Shown here one piece after another: positions 45,671 to 58,806 of a stretch of 64,000 nucleotides of DNA. The notes under the pieces were generated by a model, which saw only the letters and a program-made list of their open reading frames with translations, ran no database searches and had not been told where the DNA came from. The translations under genes and the position numbers were made by a program. Numbering within the stretch: position 1 is the stretch's first letter; each line of letters begins with the position of its first letter. This stretch comes from Glycomyces artemisiae (GTDB lineage: Bacteria; Actinomycetota; Actinomycetes; Mycobacteriales; Micromonosporaceae), in the NCBI RefSeq assembly GCF_003002955.1, contig NZ_PVTJ01000007.1, positions 248,001 to 312,000 on the forward strand, in the 5' to 3' direction.

Positions 45671-45725
45671 GTACCCCCTTCGGTGCGGTCATACGGACGG
45701 ATACCCTTTCGGACGCGGATCATGC
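45671..45725 (-). promoter_or_regulatory. Two tandem sigma-B-like promoters of csbD
   Basis: On the minus strand, GCAT (45725-45722), 15 nt, GGGTAT (45706-45701), and nearer the gene GTAT, 14 nt, GGGTAC (45676-45671). Both fit the actinobacterial sigma-B pattern GNNT-N14-16-GGGTAY. The proximal one would start transcription almost at the ATG. Confidence 0.6.
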
Positions 45726-45813
45726 ATCGGCGCTGTGACCAGGTGCGCCGCCCGCCGGAACCCCCGTCGGATTCCCGATGGCGGATACCGGCCCGGCGGG
45801 GCAGAATTCCCGG

Positions 45814-46320
45814 GTGACTTCTGACAGCGCGTTCCAGATCCGGCCGGTGCTCCCGAGCGAGCACGACGCCCTCGGCGACCTCACCGTCGACTCCTACCTC
45901 AAGGGCGGCTTCCTCATCGGAGGGCTCGACGACGGCTACACACCGCACCTGCGCGACGTCGCGCACCGGGCCGCCAACGCCACCGTGCTCGTCGCGGTCG
46001 ACGGGGAGCGGCTGCTCGGCGGCGTGACCCTCGCGTTCCCCGGAAGCCCGCTCATGGAGCTGGGCGGCGACGGCGAGGCCGAGATCCGGATGCTCGCCGT
46101 CGACCCGGCCGCGGGCGGACGCGGGGTCGGGTCCGCGCTGGCGGCGGCGTGCGTCGAACTCGCGCGGGAGGCCGGCACGAAGCGCATGGTGCTGTGCTCG
46201 CAGCAGACGATGACCACGGCGCACCGGATCTACCGGAAGCTCGGCTTCGAGCGCGAGCCCGCGCTCGACTGGTCGCCGCTGCCGGACGTGCGGCTGTGGG
46301 CGTTCTCCCTGCGGCTCTAG
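45814..46320 (+). CDS. GNAT-family N-acetyltransferase
   Basis: 168 aa with the complete GNAT core: IRMLAVDPAAGGRGVGSALAAACVE (acetyl-CoA loop GGRGVG) and a C-terminal HRIYRKLGFERE. Substrate unknown. GTG at 45814 starts just before the conserved FQIRPVLPSE; an ATG 12 codons upstream is an alternative. Convergent with the sulfotransferase gene, with 19 bp between. Confidence 0.85.
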   Translation: MTSDSAFQIRPVLPSEHDALGDLTVDSYLKGGFLIGGLDDGYTPHLRDVAHRAANATVLVAVDGERLLGGVTLAFPGSPLMELGGDGEAEIRMLAVDPAAGGRGVGSALAAACVELAREAGTKRMVLCSQQTMTTAHRIYRKLGFEREPALDWSPLPDVRLWAFSLRL

Positions 46321-46339
46321 AGGCCCCGGAGCCCCGCCG

Positions 46340-47527
46340 CTAGAGGAACGCCCCGTAGATCCGCTTGTAGTCGGCCAGCGCGTAGTCGACCTCCGCCTGG
46401 CCGAGGCCGTAGCGGGCGAGGTCGTAGCGGTGGCCGCGGGGGCGGGTGGCGAGGGCCGCGTCGAGGGCGGCCTGCTCGGCGAGGCCCCAGGGGAGGCCGA
46501 GGCGCTGGAAGAGCGCGGGGACCTGGCGGGGCGCCTCGGTCGTGAGGTGGCGGTAGGGGACGTCGATGACGGTGTAGGCGGGGAGGCGGGCGCGCTCGGT
46601 GCGGGCCCGGTCGGTGCCGGTGGCGAGGAGGCCGAGCCACAGGCGCCCGATGTCGCCGGGGTCGGCCTCGGTGGTGTTGACGGCCATGGCGGTCTCGGTC
46701 ATGGAGCACAGCGAGGCGAGGGCGTCGGCGGGCTCGCGGTGGGTCCACACGATCTGCGCGTCGGGGAAGGCCTTCATGAGAGGCCCGAGGCTCCACAGGT
46801 GGGCGGGGGCGCGCAGGACCCAGCGGCGCTTGGGGCCGCCGTGCTGGAGGACCTGGAGGGTCTGCTTGAGGTAGCGGTAGTCGGGGGCGGCGTCGCGGTC
46901 GAGCATCCACTGGACGTAGCCGGGCGGGTGGATGCGCACGAGGTGGCCGACGCCGTGCGGGAGGACCCAGATGCACGAGTCGGGCTTGTCGGGGTGCATG
47001 TCGTAGAGGGCGCCGAAGGTGGGGACGGCCTTGTGCATGGCGTCGACGGTGCGTTCGGTGCGGCGGCGGTGGTCGTGGTCGGGGGCGCCGGGGAGGTCGG
47101 GGTGCATGAGCTGGTGGAGCAGGGGCGAGCGGTTGCCGACGGGGACGGCGAGGAGGCGCTGGAGGAGCGTGGTGCCGGTGCGGGGGACGCCGGTGACAAC
47201 GATGGGGCGGTCGATCCGCTCGTCGGCGATCTCGGGGTTGAGGGCGTGGAGCTTGCGGATGCGCAGGCGGTTCTCGATGCGGTCGGTGACCTCCTGGACG
47301 GCGCCGAGCCAGCCGACGGGGGTGAGGCCGGGGACCTCGGCGTAGGCGTGGAGGAGGGCCCGCATGTCGTCGGTGAACTCGTCGTCGCCGCGGGCGGTGG
47401 AGCCGGTGCGGCTCTCGGCGTCGCGGACGGCGCGCTCGACGAGGCGGTCGACCTTCTTGCGGCGGCCTGCGATGGCGGGGGTGAGGACCGTGTTGACGGC
47501 TCTGAGCCAGGGCGCGACGCGCTCCAT
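46340..47527 (-). CDS. Sulfotransferase-family protein
   Basis: 395 aa. The 5'-phosphosulfate-binding loop VVTGVPRTGTTLLQRLL and the 3'-phosphate-binding region IVWTHREPADALASLCSM are visible, as in actinobacterial Stf-type sulfotransferases that use PAPS. His/Glu near LLHQLMHPD may be catalytic. Acceptor unknown (lipid, sterol or sugar). ATG at 47527 has AAAGGAG. A palindrome overlaps its TAGGCT -10 element. Confidence 0.85.
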   Translation of the reverse strand: MERVAPWLRAVNTVLTPAIAGRRKKVDRLVERAVRDAESRTGSTARGDDEFTDDMRALLHAYAEVPGLTPVGWLGAVQEVTDRIENRLRIRKLHALNPEIADERIDRPIVVTGVPRTGTTLLQRLLAVPVGNRSPLLHQLMHPDLPGAPDHDHRRRTERTVDAMHKAVPTFGALYDMHPDKPDSCIWVLPHGVGHLVRIHPPGYVQWMLDRDAAPDYRYLKQTLQVLQHGGPKRRWVLRAPAHLWSLGPLMKAFPDAQIVWTHREPADALASLCSMTETAMAVNTTEADPGDIGRLWLGLLATGTDRARTERARLPAYTVIDVPYRHLTTEAPRQVPALFQRLGLPWGLAEQAALDAALATRPRGHRYDLARYGLGQAEVDYALADYKRIYGAFL

Positions 47528-47568
47528 CCGGGTTGACTCCTTTTGTGCCGCTTGTGGATAGAGGTGAG

Positions 47569-47590
47569 CCTACCGTCGTGCGACGGTAGG
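47569..47590. promoter_or_regulatory. 22-bp palindrome overlapping the sulfotransferase promoter
   Basis: Perfect 10-bp arms CCTACCGTCG/CGACGGTAGG with a 2-nt centre. The left arm overlaps a minus-strand TAGGCT -10 (47572-47567), placing it as an operator. It could alternatively help terminate the upstream acyltransferase transcript, but there is no T run. Confidence 0.5.
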
Positions 47591-47637
47591 CCCGCCTCGG
47601 GTCCTGCCTGTGCAGGTTGTCACTGCGACTCTGCTGC

Positions 47638-49824
47638 CTACTGCGATTCCGGGTCGTACACCGACTCCGCCGGTTCGAGCGGGATCGCGGTCGCGAGCTG
47701 CGGTGCGAGCTCGGCGACGAAGCGGGCCGCGAGGTGGTTGGAGTCGCGGTAGACCAGGAGGTTGCCGACGACGACGGGGCAGGTGCCCTCGTCCACGTCG
47801 CACATCCACGGGATCGGGTCCACGACGTGGGCGCCCGCGTCCTCCAGGGCCGCTTCGGTGTCGGCGCGGCGGTCGGGCTTGATGACGGCGTCGTCGAGCC
47901 GCCCGACGCAGTTGGTGGCGTCCTGCGGGTTCTGGGCGAGGCAGTCGGGGACGTCCTCGCCGAGGTCGGGCGAGTCGGCGAGGTAGTAGACCTCGTCCGC
48001 GGACTCCTCCAGGCGCTCGACGCTGTCGACCCAGCCGTCGGTCCACGCCTCGTCGGGGTCGTCGGCGAGGACGTCCTTGTCGTCGTAGGTCGCGGCGACC
48101 ACGGCGTCGGGCTCGACGTCGTCGAGGAGGTCGTAGACGCCGTCCTTCCACTCGGGGCACTCGGTGTACTCGCGTTCGAGCTTCGGGTCGTACTCGCGCA
48201 CGTCGGGGACGGAGCAGTTGGCCTTGGTCATGGCGAGCAGGCGCCATCCGGCGGCCTCGGCGAGCTGGTTGACGGCCGGGAACCACTGGGCGGCATGGGA
48301 GTCGCCGAACAGGACGAGGGTCTTGTCGCCGTCGGGGTCGCCGTACCAGCAGTCCTCGTCCACGTTCGGGTCGTCGCGCTCGACGACGCAGCCGTCGTCG
48401 TAGAGGGCGGGCTCGTCGAGCTTCGCGTCCTCCAGCGCGGGCGTGAGGTTCGCCGGGACGGTGTCCACATCGGAGGATTCGTCGAGGAGGTCCCACACGG
48501 TGGCGTCGTCGCCGGTGATCTCGGCGGCCTCCTCGTTGGAGGCCGCGGGCATCGGCTGGAGCGAGGCGAGGATCGACAGGGCGAGCGCGCCGGTGATGAG
48601 CCCGCCGCCCATGGCGAGGGCCCGCGAGGGCACCTGGACGAGGGTCTTGCGGGTCCGGATCGGGTTCTCCACCAGGTGGAACGTGGCGACGGAGAGCAGG
48701 AACGCGGCGGCCATGAGCACCAGGTAGTGGCGCAGGCGCGGCTCCTCGACACCGAGCATCGCGGGACCGATCATGACCAGCGGCCAGTGCCACAGGTACA
48801 GGCCGTAGGAGATCTTCCCGACGTACTGGGCGGGCGCGATCCCGAGCAGCGTCGTGGCGCCGAAGCGGTGCGGCGCGCAGCCCGCGGCGATGACGAGGGC
48901 GGTGCCCGCGACGGGGAGGGCCGCGGCGGTGCCCGGGAACGTGGTGCGCTCGCCGATGAGGAACACGGAGGCGACGATGAGGCCCAGGCCCGCCCAGGAG
49001 CCGACCGCGGCGGCCCACGCGGGCAGGCGCTTCAGGCGCGCGGCGGCGACGGCCACCCCGGCGCCCGCGGCGAGCTCCCATGCGCGCGTGTGGATGCCGA
49101 AGTAGGACCAGACCGGGTCGGGGCCGGACTGAGTTGCGCTCAGGTAGAGCGAGGCGGCGCCGATCGCGGTGAGCACCACGGCGATCGCGGCGGTGCGGCG
49201 GCGGCGCAGGTGGTCCTCGGGGGCGAAGCGCCCGCCCCAGATTCGGCGCGCGAGCAGCGCGACGGCGAGGAGCAGGAGCGGCCAGAGGAGGTAGAACTGC
49301 TCCTCGACCGCCAGGGACCAGAAGTGCTGGAGCGGCGAGGGCACGGCGTCCGCGTTCAGGTACTCGGTGCCCTCGCGGGCGAGGCGGATGTTGACGACGT
49401 TGAGCGCGGCGGCCGCGGCGTCGGTGGCGATGTCGGGGAGCCTGGTGCGCGGCAGCCAGATCCAGGCGGCCGCGAGGGTCGCGGCGAGGACCACGGCGGC
49501 GGCGGGCAGGAGGCGCACGGCGCGCCGGGCGTAGAACCCGGTGATGGAGACGCGGCCGGTGCGGTCGATCTCGCGCAGGAGCAGCGAGGTGATGAGGAAG
49601 CCGGAGATGACGAAGAAGACGTCGACGCCGACGAAGCCCCCTTCCGAATAGAAGAAGCCGATGTGGGACGCGATCACCGCGCCCACGGCCAGGGCTCTGA
49701 GTCCTTCGATGTCGGGCCGCCAGTGGCCCGGTCGCGACCCGGGCTCCCGGGTCGGGGCCGCTGGGGCCGGTATGGGGGCGCCGCCGCTGGGCGTCGCCTG
49801 TTGTTCCGCGTTGGTCAGACGCAT
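47638..49824 (-). CDS. OafA-type membrane acyltransferase with C-terminal SGNH domain
   Basis: 728 aa. The N-terminal ~400 residues form a ten-helix acyltransferase_3 domain with IEGLRALAVGAVIASH, GGFVGVDVFFVISGFLI, YARRAVRLLPAA and FWSLAVEEQFYLLWP. The C-terminal extracytoplasmic domain is SGNH-like (LVLFGDSHAAQWFPA, and DSNHLAARFV near the end). Such proteins O-acetylate cell-surface polysaccharides, with the SGNH domain completing transfer. Downstream of a long inverted repeat in its promoter region. Confidence 0.9.
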   Translation of the reverse strand: MRLTNAEQQATPSGGAPIPAPAAPTREPGSRPGHWRPDIEGLRALAVGAVIASHIGFFYSEGGFVGVDVFFVISGFLITSLLLREIDRTGRVSITGFYARRAVRLLPAAAVVLAATLAAAWIWLPRTRLPDIATDAAAAALNVVNIRLAREGTEYLNADAVPSPLQHFWSLAVEEQFYLLWPLLLLAVALLARRIWGGRFAPEDHLRRRRTAAIAVVLTAIGAASLYLSATQSGPDPVWSYFGIHTRAWELAAGAGVAVAAARLKRLPAWAAAVGSWAGLGLIVASVFLIGERTTFPGTAAALPVAGTALVIAAGCAPHRFGATTLLGIAPAQYVGKISYGLYLWHWPLVMIGPAMLGVEEPRLRHYLVLMAAAFLLSVATFHLVENPIRTRKTLVQVPSRALAMGGGLITGALALSILASLQPMPAASNEEAAEITGDDATVWDLLDESSDVDTVPANLTPALEDAKLDEPALYDDGCVVERDDPNVDEDCWYGDPDGDKTLVLFGDSHAAQWFPAVNQLAEAAGWRLLAMTKANCSVPDVREYDPKLEREYTECPEWKDGVYDLLDDVEPDAVVAATYDDKDVLADDPDEAWTDGWVDSVERLEESADEVYYLADSPDLGEDVPDCLAQNPQDATNCVGRLDDAVIKPDRRADTEAALEDAGAHVVDPIPWMCDVDEGTCPVVVGNLLVYRDSNHLAARFVAELAPQLATAIPLEPAESVYDPESQ

Positions 49825-49892
49825 AAATCGGGTCTCCGCAATGGTTCACCGGGCAGGGACAAGCCGGTCGGGCAGGACCGGCTGCTGACGAT

Positions 49893-49954
49893 GGGGGTCG
49901 GTACCGGGGACGAACGCCGACCATAGCATTCGCCCCTTACCGGTACCGACCCCC
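49893..49954. repeat. 15-bp inverted repeat in the acyltransferase promoter region
   Basis: GGGGGTCGGTACCGG (49893-49907) and its exact complement (49940-49954), separated by 32 bp. A minus-strand TATGGT -10-like hexamer lies between the arms. Each arm also contains the palindrome GGTACC. Confidence 0.65.
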
Positions 49955-50028
49955 TCGAAATCGGTGAAATCAGCCTCAATCAGCGTGCTCACCGTGCGTC
50001 AGGACGCTCCCGGATTGCGGGAGCCCGC

Positions 50029-50922
50029 CTACGGGACCCCAGGTGATTCGGGGGTCTGCCGGAGCAGGCCCTCCTGGGTCGCGGAGGCGAGGTACTGTCC
50101 CGCGGCGTCGAAGAAGCGGCCCTGGGCGAGCCCGCGGCCGTCGGCCGCGGTCGGGGAGACCGAGTCGTACAGGACCCAGTCGTCGAACCGGAACGGGCGG
50201 TGGAACCACATGGCGTGGTCCAGGCTCGTCCCGAGGTACCCGCCGGGGCCCCAGACGGCGCCGTGGCGGGACAGGACCGAGTCCAGGAGCGTCAGGTCAG
50301 AGGCGTACGTGAGCACGCACACGTGGATGAGCGGGTCGTCGGGGAGCTTCCCGTCGGCCTTCATCCACACCCGCTGCCGCTCCAGGGCCGGGCGCTCCCC
50401 CGAGGCGGAGAAGCCCGAGCCGCCGAAGTACCGCACGTCGATCGGACGCGGCACCCGCGCCCACATGCCGAGCCGGTCCGGGTGCGACTTGAGCTGCTCG
50501 CTCAGCGGCGGGATCGACTCAGGGGAGGGCAGGTCCGGCGGGGCCGGGTCCGCGTGCTCCAGGCCCGGCTCGCCGGTGTGGAACGACGCGGACATGAAGA
50601 AGATCGTCTGCCCGCCCTGGAGGGCCACGGTGCGCCGCACCGAGAACGAGCGGCCGTCGCGGATGTTCTCGACCTGGTAGATGATCGGCCTGTCCGAGTC
50701 GCCGGGGCGCACGAAGTACCCGTGCAGCGAGTGGACGCGCCGGTCGGCCGGGACGGTCCGCCCGGCGGCCACCAGCGCCTGCCCGGCGACCTGGCCGCCG
50801 AAGACCCGCTGGAGGCCGACCTCGGCGCGCGGCCCGCGGAACAGGCCCGCGTCGATGCGCTCCAGGTCGAGGACGCCGAGGAGCGAGTCCACGGCGTCCT
50901 GGCCCACGAGGACCTCGACCAT
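50029..50922 (-). CDS. tesB: Acyl-CoA thioesterase II
   Basis: 297 aa, double hot-dog fold. Typical TesB motifs include RVFGGQVAGQALVAAGRTV, VHSLHGYFVRPGD and a C-terminal LDHAMWFHRPFR, followed by DWVLYDSVSPTA supplying the Asp/Gln-type active-site environment. It hydrolyses acyl-CoAs to free acids and CoA. The ATG overlaps the pyruvate kinase stop (ATGA), so the two are co-translated; this neighbour pair recurs in actinobacteria. Confidence 0.92.
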   Translation of the reverse strand: MVEVLVGQDAVDSLLGVLDLERIDAGLFRGPRAEVGLQRVFGGQVAGQALVAAGRTVPADRRVHSLHGYFVRPGDSDRPIIYQVENIRDGRSFSVRRTVALQGGQTIFFMSASFHTGEPGLEHADPAPPDLPSPESIPPLSEQLKSHPDRLGMWARVPRPIDVRYFGGSGFSASGERPALERQRVWMKADGKLPDDPLIHVCVLTYASDLTLLDSVLSRHGAVWGPGGYLGTSLDHAMWFHRPFRFDDWVLYDSVSPTAADGRGLAQGRFFDAAGQYLASATQEGLLRQTPESPGVP

Positions 50923-52331
50923 CAGGAGCCGATCTGGTGGACCCGGACCGTGTTGGTCGAGCCCGGCGTGCCCGCCGGGGTGCCCGCCACGATGACCACG
51001 AGGTCGCCGGGGGCGGCCAGGTGGTGCTCCTGCACGGTCTTGTCCACCAGCGCGAACATCGCGTCGGTGTGGTCGACGTGCTCGACGAGGTACGCGTCGG
51101 TGCCCCACGAGAGCGCCATCTGGTTGCGGACCGACTCGATCGGGGTGAGGCCGAAGATCGGGCGGTTCGGCTTCAGGCGCGCGAGGCGCTTGACGGTGTC
51201 ACCCGTCTGCGTGAACGCGACGAGGGCCTTCGCGCCGATCGCGTCGGCGATCTCGGCGGCGGCGTGCGTGACGGCGCCGGACTTGGTGCGCGGGTCGTGC
51301 TTGAGCTCGGCGAGCGGGATCGGGCCGCACTCGGTGGTCTCCACGATCTTCGCCATGGTGCGGACGGTGCCGATCGGGTACTTGCCGACCGAGGTCTCGC
51401 CGGAGAGCATCACGGCGTCGGTGCCGTCGAGGACGGCGTTGGCGACGTCGGAGACCTCGGCGCGGGTCGGGCGGGCGTTCTCGATCATCGAGTCGAGCAT
51501 CTGGGTGGCGACGATGACCGGCTTCGCGTTCTCGCGGCAGAGGCGCACGATCTCCTTCTGCACGATCGGGACCTCGTCGAGGGGCATCTCGACGCCCAGG
51601 TCGCCGCGGGCGACCATGACGCCGTCGAAGGCCAGGACGATCTCTTCGAGGCGCGCGACGGCCTCGGGCTTCTCGATCTTCGCGATGATCGGGCGGCGCA
51701 CGCCGACCTCGTCCATGACCTTGTGGCCCAGGCGGACGTCGTCGGGGGTGCGCACGAACGACATGGCGATGAGGTCCACGCCCAGGTTCAGCGCGAACTT
51801 CATGTCCGAGATGTCCTTCTCGGAGAGTGCCGGGACGCTGATGTTCACGTTCGGGAGCGACAGGCCCTTGTTGTTGGAGACCGGGCCGCCCTCGACGACG
51901 AGGCACTCGACGTCGGTGTCGTCGGCGCCGAGCACTTCGAGCGCCAGCTTGCCGTCGTCGACCAGGAGGCGGTCGCCCTTGGTGACCTCGGCCGGCAGCT
52001 TCTTGTAGGTGCAGGACACGCGGTCGTGGGTGCCGTCGATGTCGTCGGAGGTGATCTTGATGCGGTCGCCCGCGTTCCACTGCTCCGAGCCGTTGGCGAA
52101 GGTGCCGAGGCGGATCTTGGGGCCCTGCATGTCGGCGAGGATCGCGACGGGCTTCCCGGCGGCCGCGGCGGCGTCGCGGACCATCTGGTACACGGCCTCG
52201 TGGTCGGACTGGGCGCCGTGCGAGAAGTTCATGCGGGCGACGTTCATCCCCGCGTCGATCAGGCCGGCCATGCGCTCGGGCGTGGCGGTCGCAGGCCCGA
52301 TGGTGCAGACGATTTTTGCTCTACGAGTCAC
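50922..52331 (-). CDS. pyk: Pyruvate kinase
   Basis: 469 aa. The N-terminal KIVCTIGPAT, ARMNFSHG, metal-binding LADMQGPKIRLG and the signature VMVARGDLGVEMPLDEVP are followed by ATQMLDSMIENARPTRAEVSDVANAV. Converts PEP and ADP to pyruvate and ATP. GTG start; TATAAC lies 8 nt upstream, so the mRNA is probably leaderless. A palindrome (52393-52409) further up may be regulatory. Confidence 0.95.
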   Translation of the reverse strand: MTRRAKIVCTIGPATATPERMAGLIDAGMNVARMNFSHGAQSDHEAVYQMVRDAAAAAGKPVAILADMQGPKIRLGTFANGSEQWNAGDRIKITSDDIDGTHDRVSCTYKKLPAEVTKGDRLLVDDGKLALEVLGADDTDVECLVVEGGPVSNNKGLSLPNVNISVPALSEKDISDMKFALNLGVDLIAMSFVRTPDDVRLGHKVMDEVGVRRPIIAKIEKPEAVARLEEIVLAFDGVMVARGDLGVEMPLDEVPIVQKEIVRLCRENAKPVIVATQMLDSMIENARPTRAEVSDVANAVLDGTDAVMLSGETSVGKYPIGTVRTMAKIVETTECGPIPLAELKHDPRTKSGAVTHAAAEIADAIGAKALVAFTQTGDTVKRLARLKPNRPIFGLTPIESVRNQMALSWGTDAYLVEHVDHTDAMFALVDKTVQEHHLAAPGDLVVIVAGTPAGTPGSTNTVRVHQIGS

Positions 52332-52392
52332 CCTGCGATGTTATATCGGACGCTCACTCGCACTCAGGGGGTCACCGCAGTTGAGAGCTGTG

Positions 52393-52409
52393 ATTCACCG
52401 TATGTGAAT
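52393..52409. promoter_or_regulatory. Palindrome upstream of pyk
   Basis: ATTCAC-N5-GTGAAT, perfect 6-bp arms, about 60-80 nt upstream of the pyk start. The GTGA/TCAC content resembles CRP/FNR-type half-sites, but the spacing is not the usual one. Confidence 0.4.
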
Positions 52410-52410
52410 A

Positions 52411-52492
52411 CGGAAAAAGCGTAGGCGGAATTGAGCGCAGTGGGTCCGGGGCGCAAGCGTCCGAACATATTTACTGCGCTCAATTCCGCCTA
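52411..52492 (-). terminator. Terminator of the gltBD operon
   Basis: A perfect 20-bp inverted repeat (TAGGCGGAATTGAGCGCAGT and complement, 52422-52441/52473-52492) with a 31-nt loop. On the minus strand it is followed by CGCTTTTTCC. It starts 8 nt past the gltD stop. Unusually long and only ~50% GC. Confidence 0.8.
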
Positions 52493-52499
52493 TTGCACG

Positions 52500-53961
52500 T
52501 TATGCGGCGAGCGGTTGTGCGGAGGCCGCGACGGGCGCGGGGAGCGCCGTCTGGCCGCCGAGGTACCGGTGCGCGGCGGCGGCCGCGGCGCGGCCCTCCG
52601 CGATCGCCCACACGATGAGCGAGGCGCCGCGGTGGGCGTCCCCGGCGACGAACACGCCGGGCGCGTCCGTCTGCCAGTCCTCGCCGCAGTCGATCACGTT
52701 GCGGCGGGTGCGCTCGATGCCGAGCTGGCGCAGCAGCGGCTGGTCCTCGGTCCCGGCGAAGCCGATCGCGAGGAGCACCAGGTCGGCGGGGACGATCTGC
52801 TCGGTGCCGGGCACCGGGATCACGTCGCGGCGGCCCTGGGACTTGTCGACGGTGACCTCCGAGAGGCGCATCTGCCGCACGTGCCCGTGCTCGTCGCCGA
52901 CGAACTCGGCGGCCGCGGAGCCGTAGTTGCGCTCCCCGCCCTCCTCGTGCGCCGGGTAGTTGCGGACGATGACCGGCCAGGTCGGCCACGGGTCCTTCGC
53001 GGCGTCGCGGTCGGCCGGGGGCATCGGGTACAGGTCGAGCTGGCGGACCGAGGCCGCGCCCTGCCGGTGGGCCACGCCCAGGCAGTCCGCGCCGGTGTCG
53101 CCGCCGCCGATGATGACCACGTGCTTGCCCTTGGCGTCGATCGGCGCGAACGGGGCCTTGCCCGCCGCGACCTGGTTGGCGCCCACGAGGTGCTCCATGG
53201 CCTGGTGGATCCCGGCGAGGTTCCGGCCGGGCTGGTCGGTCTCGCGGCCTTCGAGGGCGCCCACGGCGAGCACGACCGCGTCGTGGCGCTCCCGCAGGTC
53301 CTCGGCGGTGATGTCGACGCCGACGTTCACGTCGCAGAGGAACTCCACGCCCTCGGCGCGCATCTGGGCGACGCGGCGGTCGATGTGGTGCTTCTCCAGC
53401 TTGAAGTCGGGGATGCCGTAGCGCAGGAGCCCGCCGGGGGCGTCGTCGCGCTCGTACACCGTGACCGCGTGGCCCGCGCGGGCGAGCTGCTGGGCCGCGG
53501 CCAGGCCCGCCGGGCCCGAGCCGACGACCGCCACGGACTTGCCGGTCGCGGACGAGGCGGGGCGCGGCTCAACGTTGCCGTCGTCGAAGGCCCGGTCGAT
53601 GATCTCGACCTCGATGTTCTTGATGGTCACCGGGTCGTCGCCGATGCCGAGGACGCACGCGGCCTCGCACGGCGCCGGGCACAGCCGCCCGGTGAACTCC
53701 GGGAAGTTGTTCGTCGCGTGCAGCTGCTCGATCGCGGCGCCCCACCGGTCGGTGCGCGCCAGGTCGTTCCACTCGGGGATGCGGTTCCCGAGGGGGCAGC
53801 CGTTGTGGCAGAACGGGATGCCGCAGTCCATACAGCGCGAGGCCTGGGCCGTCACGAGCTCGTTCGACGTGCGCGTGTACACCTCGCGGTTGTCGAGGAT
53901 GCGCACCGGGATCGGGCGCTTCTTCGGGACCTCGCGCTGGTGCTGGAGGAATCCGCTGGGG

Positions 53962-53969
<8 letters not shown>
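52500..53969 (-). CDS. gltD: Glutamate synthase small (beta) subunit
   Basis: 489 aa. Cysteine clusters for [4Fe-4S] centres at the N-terminus ([17 protein letters not shown]), FAD-binding [21 protein letters not shown] with [15 protein letters not shown], and NADPH-binding [15 protein letters not shown]. It passes electrons from NADPH to the large subunit. ATG at 53969 overlaps the gltB end by 8 nt. Confidence 0.95.
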
Positions 53970-58440
<4,471 letters not shown>

Positions 58441-58806
58441 CCGTGGCCTCCTTCGTCGTCAAGCGCGCACGGCATGTGGGGATGCCCGTGCACGGCGGTG
58501 TTTCATACGGGACGACGTCGGCCCGAGAGAATGCAAAGTGTCAGCCGAGTGTAATGCATCGCTCATCTTTCGGACACCATCGTCCTACGATCCGAGCAGG
58601 TCGCGCGGTTTTTCTGAACGAGCCCTCAGGCGGACCCCCGGCAAGTGCGCAACCTTCGCGTAATGGAGGTGTAACAGCACCTCGCACCGGGACCGGGCCG
58701 TGCGGGCCGGTGGACACGGGTGGTTAGAGTGATCCCCATATCGCACGGTGCCCATCCCGTGCAGGCACCCCTCGACCAGAGTACGTTCGCAAGGAGTCTT
58801 CTTCCA
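58441..58806. other. 366-bp divergent intergenic region (gltB / LppU-like)
   Basis: No gene seen. Minus-strand TACACT (58553-58548) is a possible gltB -10. GTAAT-N6-GTAAC at 58660-58675 weakly resembles GlnR half-sites. Towards the LppU-like gene there is TAGAGT at 58725-58730, a small GCACGG/CCGTGC hairpin and the AAGGAGT at 58791. Confidence 0.45.
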
